Assembly (NCBI RefSeq): GCF_009223885.1
Contig: NZ_CP045144.1
Location: 3,336,001-3,400,000, forward strand
Length of the DNA stretch: 64,000 nucleotides
From: Ancylobacter sp. TS-1
Lineage (GTDB): Bacteria > Pseudomonadota > Alphaproteobacteria > Rhizobiales > Xanthobacteraceae
Direction of reading: 5' to 3'
Below are positions 61,378-64,000 of the stretch, piece by piece. The notes below the pieces were generated by a model. The model was not told the DNA's origin. It did not search any database and saw only the letters and a list, made by a program, of their open reading frames with translations. Every line of letters begins with the position of its first letter. Positions within the stretch are counted from its first letter, which is position 1. The position numbers and the translations under genes were made by a program.

Positions 61378-61509
61378 ATGAACCTCCGCAGCCTGTCGCC
61401 TAACCTGCCGGTAACGGCGTTGGAGTCCCGGCGCGAGAGCATTCTCGGCTGGGTGGCCGCATGGGGGGGTGATGTCGTACAGCGGGCGGGAGCGAAAGAC
61501 GCAGCGTGA
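61378..61509 (+). CDS. Possible short leader ORF (43 aa)
   Basis: A 43-codon frame with AGAGGA close before its ATG, overlapping the start of the autotransporter gene in another frame. It could be a translational leader. The ribosome site spacing is only one base and the peptide has no recognised content, so it may be chance. Confidence 0.25.
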   Translation: MNLRSLSPNLPVTALESRRESILGWVAAWGGDVVQRAGAKDAA

Positions 61510-64000
61510 CGAGGCGTGCAGCGGCGGTCCCGTGGCCGGGGCCGGTCCGCTTACGACGGATGGATCCGCGCTTTTCCGTGCTTCCCCCGTCCGCACCCGC
61601 GCCGTGGCGCTGGGAAGCGTGTCGCCTCTCGTCCTGTGCATGCTCGCCGGCACCCTCGTCGCCTCTCCCGCCGGCGCGGAGACATTCGGCGGCTACGGCG
61701 GCAATGGCGGCGTGGTCAGCGCCGCGCCAGCTTTGGGCGGCGCTTATGGGATGGATGGCGAGGATGGTTCCGAATCCTCAGATGAGGGTGTCCCCAATTA
61801 CAACGGCGGCGGCGGCGGCGGCGCGGGCACCTTGGTGGGAGGGGCCGGCGGAGAAGGCGCCGATGCCCCGGATGACGGCGGTTTTAGACGCGGCGGCGGC
61901 GATGGTGGCGACGGCGGTCATGCCGGTTCGGTCCAGAGCACCGATGCGACGCTCGATCCGGGTGTCGCCGGGATTTACGGCACGGATGGCGGCGACGGCG
62001 CCAACGCCTCCAGCGGTTTCATCTCCGGCAGCCAAGTCGGCGCCTCCGGCGGCGGTGGCGGCGGCGGCGGATACGGCATCTACGGAGAAGGCAGCATAGG
62101 CCTCACCTTGTCCGGAAGCGGTGTCGTTTCCGGCGGCAAGGGTGGCAAAGGCGGGCAAGCCGGCTTGGGTGGCGAGTGGGGCAGGGGCGGCGACGGCGGC
62201 GACGGTGGCATCGGCGTCTATTTCGATTCGGCGTCGGTCCTCGACAATCAAGTCACGATCATTGGCGGCAAGGGCGGAGATGGCGCCGACGGCATCTACG
62301 GCTCCGACGGCGCGGCTGGCGGTGCCGGCGTATACGGCCTGTCCGGCCTGACGCTCAACAACAGCGGCACCATCACTGGCGCGGGCGGGGGAAAAGGCGG
62401 CGAGGGCAGGTTTGGTGATGGCACCGTCGGGGCCGGCGGGGTGGGCGTGTTCGGCGCCGACATGGACATCACCACCAGCGGCGGCATCTCCGGCGGTCTG
62501 TTCGGCGACGGCGAGACGCGCGCGGCGGCCATCCTGTTCGTCAGCGGCGCCAACAGCCTGACGCTGCAGGAGGGCTGGAGCCTCACCGGCGATCTGGGCG
62601 TGAACAACTTCGGCAGCTCGCTGACCTTCAAGCTGGACGGCATAGACGCCGATGTGTCGAACACCATCACCGGCCAGGGCCGTGTCATCGTCGACGTCGG
62701 GCCGCAGGTTCTGACGCTGTCGGGCGTCAATACATACAAGGGCGGCACGACCATATCCTCCGGCACGCTGAGCGTGGCGAGTGAGGAGGCGCTGGGCGAC
62801 GGCGTCCATCTCAACATCGGCGCGCCGGTGAGCGGCGTGACCGGGCTTTCCGAAGCGGCGTCCTCCCTCTCGTCGGCCATCTCCACCTATGCGAGCGCGC
62901 CGACTGCAGAGAACGCGGCGGCGCTGGCAGCGGCGCAGGCCAGCTACCGGCAGGCGATCAGCGAGGGACAGGCCAGCGGCGAGATGCCGACCCTGCAGAT
63001 CACCGGGTCGGTATCGCTCGACCCTGCGACCGACAGCGCGATCGCGATAGCGGGAGGGAAGGCAGGTGCGATCCGCCTGGAAGGCGCCGATGCCGGGCTG
63101 ACGATGCAGGGTTTCACCAGCAGCATGTCCGGCAGTGCCATCATGGTCAACAGCGATAGCGTGCTCGATCTCGGCTCCGGTGAAGGCCAGACGCAGGGCT
63201 ATCTCTTCAGCGGGAATAGCGCCAGCGGGGCAGGCGTGCTCCAAAATTTAGCTGGAACGGTGAGCATCGCCGGCGCGACCTTCAGCAACAATCAGGCGGC
63301 TATTTCTGGTGGGGCCATCCAGAATAGGGGCGTCGTGACACTGTCCGACAGCACTTTCAGGGGGAACTCCGGCTACTTCGGCGGGGCCATCAGCCAGGAT
63401 GGCACCCTTCTCGTCGAACGCAGCAGCTTCATGGGCAATGACGCCCAGTTGAATGGCGGAGCGATCTACGTCGCGGGCGGGTCCACCACGTTCATCGCAA
63501 GCAGCTTCTCCGACAACAGCGCGGGAGATCGGGGCGGCGCGATCTTTGTTGACGGATCATCCGGCGCCGTCGTTGTGAGCATCGTCGACAGCGATTTCAC
63601 CGGCAACAGCGCGAGGTCGGCGGGCGGCGCGATCGCGATGCAAGGCGGCACGCTGAACCTGATGGTCAGCGATGGCTCAAGCAGCCTGTTCTCCGGCAAT
63701 ACGCTCGGTGGTCAGGCGTCGGCGATCTATGTCGGGACCGAGGGGGGCACGGCGTCCGCGCTCAATGTTGGCACGGGTACAGGGGCGCTGCTCGACATGC
63801 GCGACCCGATGAGCGGCAGCGCCAGCAACCTCACCAACACGGTGGCGAAGACCGGGGCCGGCACCTGGGCGCTGGGCGGCGCGAATGTCTTCGCCGTGTC
63901 CGGCACCGGCGCCACCGACTTCTCGGTGTCGGAAGGCCGGCTCTACCTCTACGCGGCCGGCGAGGTCGACAACCCGACCACGCTGGATGAGGACGCCGTG
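61472..64000 (+). CDS. Autotransporter-like surface protein (5' part)
   Basis: An open frame from ATG 61472 to the window end (843 codons, no stop). An extended N-terminal head of about 45 residues precedes a hydrophobic signal (VSPLVLCMLAGTLVA, then ASPAGAE). Next is a Gly-rich region with GGDGGDGG, GGKGGKGG and GGAGGEG units. A passenger beta-helix follows, with an autotransporter-repeat segment (LTLSGVNTYKGGTTISSGTL). Then at about 63210-63730 come seven Pmp-like repeats of F-x-x-N...GGAI form (FSNN, FRGN, FMGN, FSDN, FTGN with SGGAI, FGGAI, NGGAI). The C-terminal beta-barrel should lie beyond the window. Likely an adhesin. Confidence 0.82.
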   Translation, partial: MSYSGRERKTQRDEACSGGPVAGAGPLTTDGSALFRASPVRTRAVALGSVSPLVLCMLAGTLVASPAGAETFGGYGGNGGVVSAAPALGGAYGMDGEDGSESSDEGVPNYNGGGGGGAGTLVGGAGGEGADAPDDGGFRRGGGDGGDGGHAGSVQSTDATLDPGVAGIYGTDGGDGANASSGFISGSQVGASGGGGGGGGYGIYGEGSIGLTLSGSGVVSGGKGGKGGQAGLGGEWGRGGDGGDGGIGVYFDSASVLDNQVTIIGGKGGDGADGIYGSDGAAGGAGVYGLSGLTLNNSGTITGAGGGKGGEGRFGDGTVGAGGVGVFGADMDITTSGGISGGLFGDGETRAAAILFVSGANSLTLQEGWSLTGDLGVNNFGSSLTFKLDGIDADVSNTITGQGRVIVDVGPQVLTLSGVNTYKGGTTISSGTLSVASEEALGDGVHLNIGAPVSGVTGLSEAASSLSSAISTYASAPTAENAAALAAAQASYRQAISEGQASGEMPTLQITGSVSLDPATDSAIAIAGGKAGAIRLEGADAGLTMQGFTSSMSGSAIMVNSDSVLDLGSGEGQTQGYLFSGNSASGAGVLQNLAGTVSIAGATFSNNQAAISGGAIQNRGVVTLSDSTFRGNSGYFGGAISQDGTLLVERSSFMGNDAQLNGGAIYVAGGSTTFIASSFSDNSAGDRGGAIFVDGSSGAVVVSIVDSDFTGNSARSAGGAIAMQGGTLNLMVSDGSSSLFSGNTLGGQASAIYVGTEGGTASALNVGTGTGALLDMRDPMSGSASNLTNTVAKTGAGTWALGGANVFAVSGTGATDFSVSEGRLYLYAAGEVDNPTTLDEDAV

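Noticed and set aside
61800..62450. Repeated GGCGGCGAC-type units as a CRISPR or minisatellite
   Set aside because: They are in frame and encode the Gly/Asp-rich part of the autotransporter; there are no constant repeats with unique spacers.

Overview
This 64 kb window is chromosomal DNA of very high G+C content with dense, overlapping operons. The G+C, the codon use, the ABC and TRAP transporter content and the interspersed palindromes (for example the GCGTTTTC...GAAAACGC and CGTCATCCCGG...CCGGGATGACG families) point to an alphaproteobacterium of the order Hyphomicrobiales (Rhizobiales). Xanthobacteraceae such as Ancylobacter or Starkeya is a guess only. I saw no tRNA, rRNA, CRISPR array, insertion sequence or prophage.

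Layout. 1-2601: end of cydD, then cydC. 2713-6474: an Ldh-family oxidoreductase with pxpB-pxpC-pxpA (5-oxoproline use). 6560-13876 (minus): one operon of TRAP transporter, GlpA-like dehydrogenase with a 2Fe-2S domain, a second FAD oxidoreductase and a glycerol-kinase-like FGGY kinase; a divergent DeoR regulator (14334) faces it across a cluster of TTTCG boxes. 15267-18640: a RiPP locus with three tiny paralogous precursors, a PqqD-like recognition protein, a lasso-type B2 protease, an HPr-kinase-like protein and a nucleotidyltransferase, but no lasso cyclase. 18739-27586 (minus): hydroxyproline uptake and breakdown, with a divergent GntR regulator at 27849.

29007-29957: PPK2 polyphosphate kinase behind a candidate Pho box. 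30048-35398: a LysR regulator and an operon of aminotransferase, BKACE, acetylpolyamine-amidohydrolase-like protein, thioesterase and GNAT, an apparently unassigned catabolic route. 35411-37582: tartrate dehydrogenase-like gene and divergent LysR. 37605-45351 (minus): envelope-related set (small secreted protein, SulP permease, DUF2950, DUF3300 with a Gly-Pro tail, HlyD-type protein, small membrane protein, hypothetical protein, second PPK2). 45597-51694: arginine deiminase operon, with a convergent membrane-anchored TPR regulator.

53814-58406: RibD-like reductase and cytochrome b561, then a minus-strand operon of medium-chain dehydrogenase, PTPS-like protein lacking its usual Cys and one metal-binding His, glycosyltransferase and methyltransferase, which looks like a small-molecule (possibly pterin-type) pathway. 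58558-60384: OpgH-type glucan glucosyltransferase; 60530-61297: LuxR-type regulator; 61472 to the window end: the start of a large autotransporter-like surface protein.

The most promising undescribed system is the cyclase-less, lasso-like RiPP locus at 15.2-18.6 kb. Second-tier candidates are the BKACE/deacetylase operon, the PTPS/glycosyltransferase operon and the glycerol-kinase-like operon with an altered substrate-site residue.
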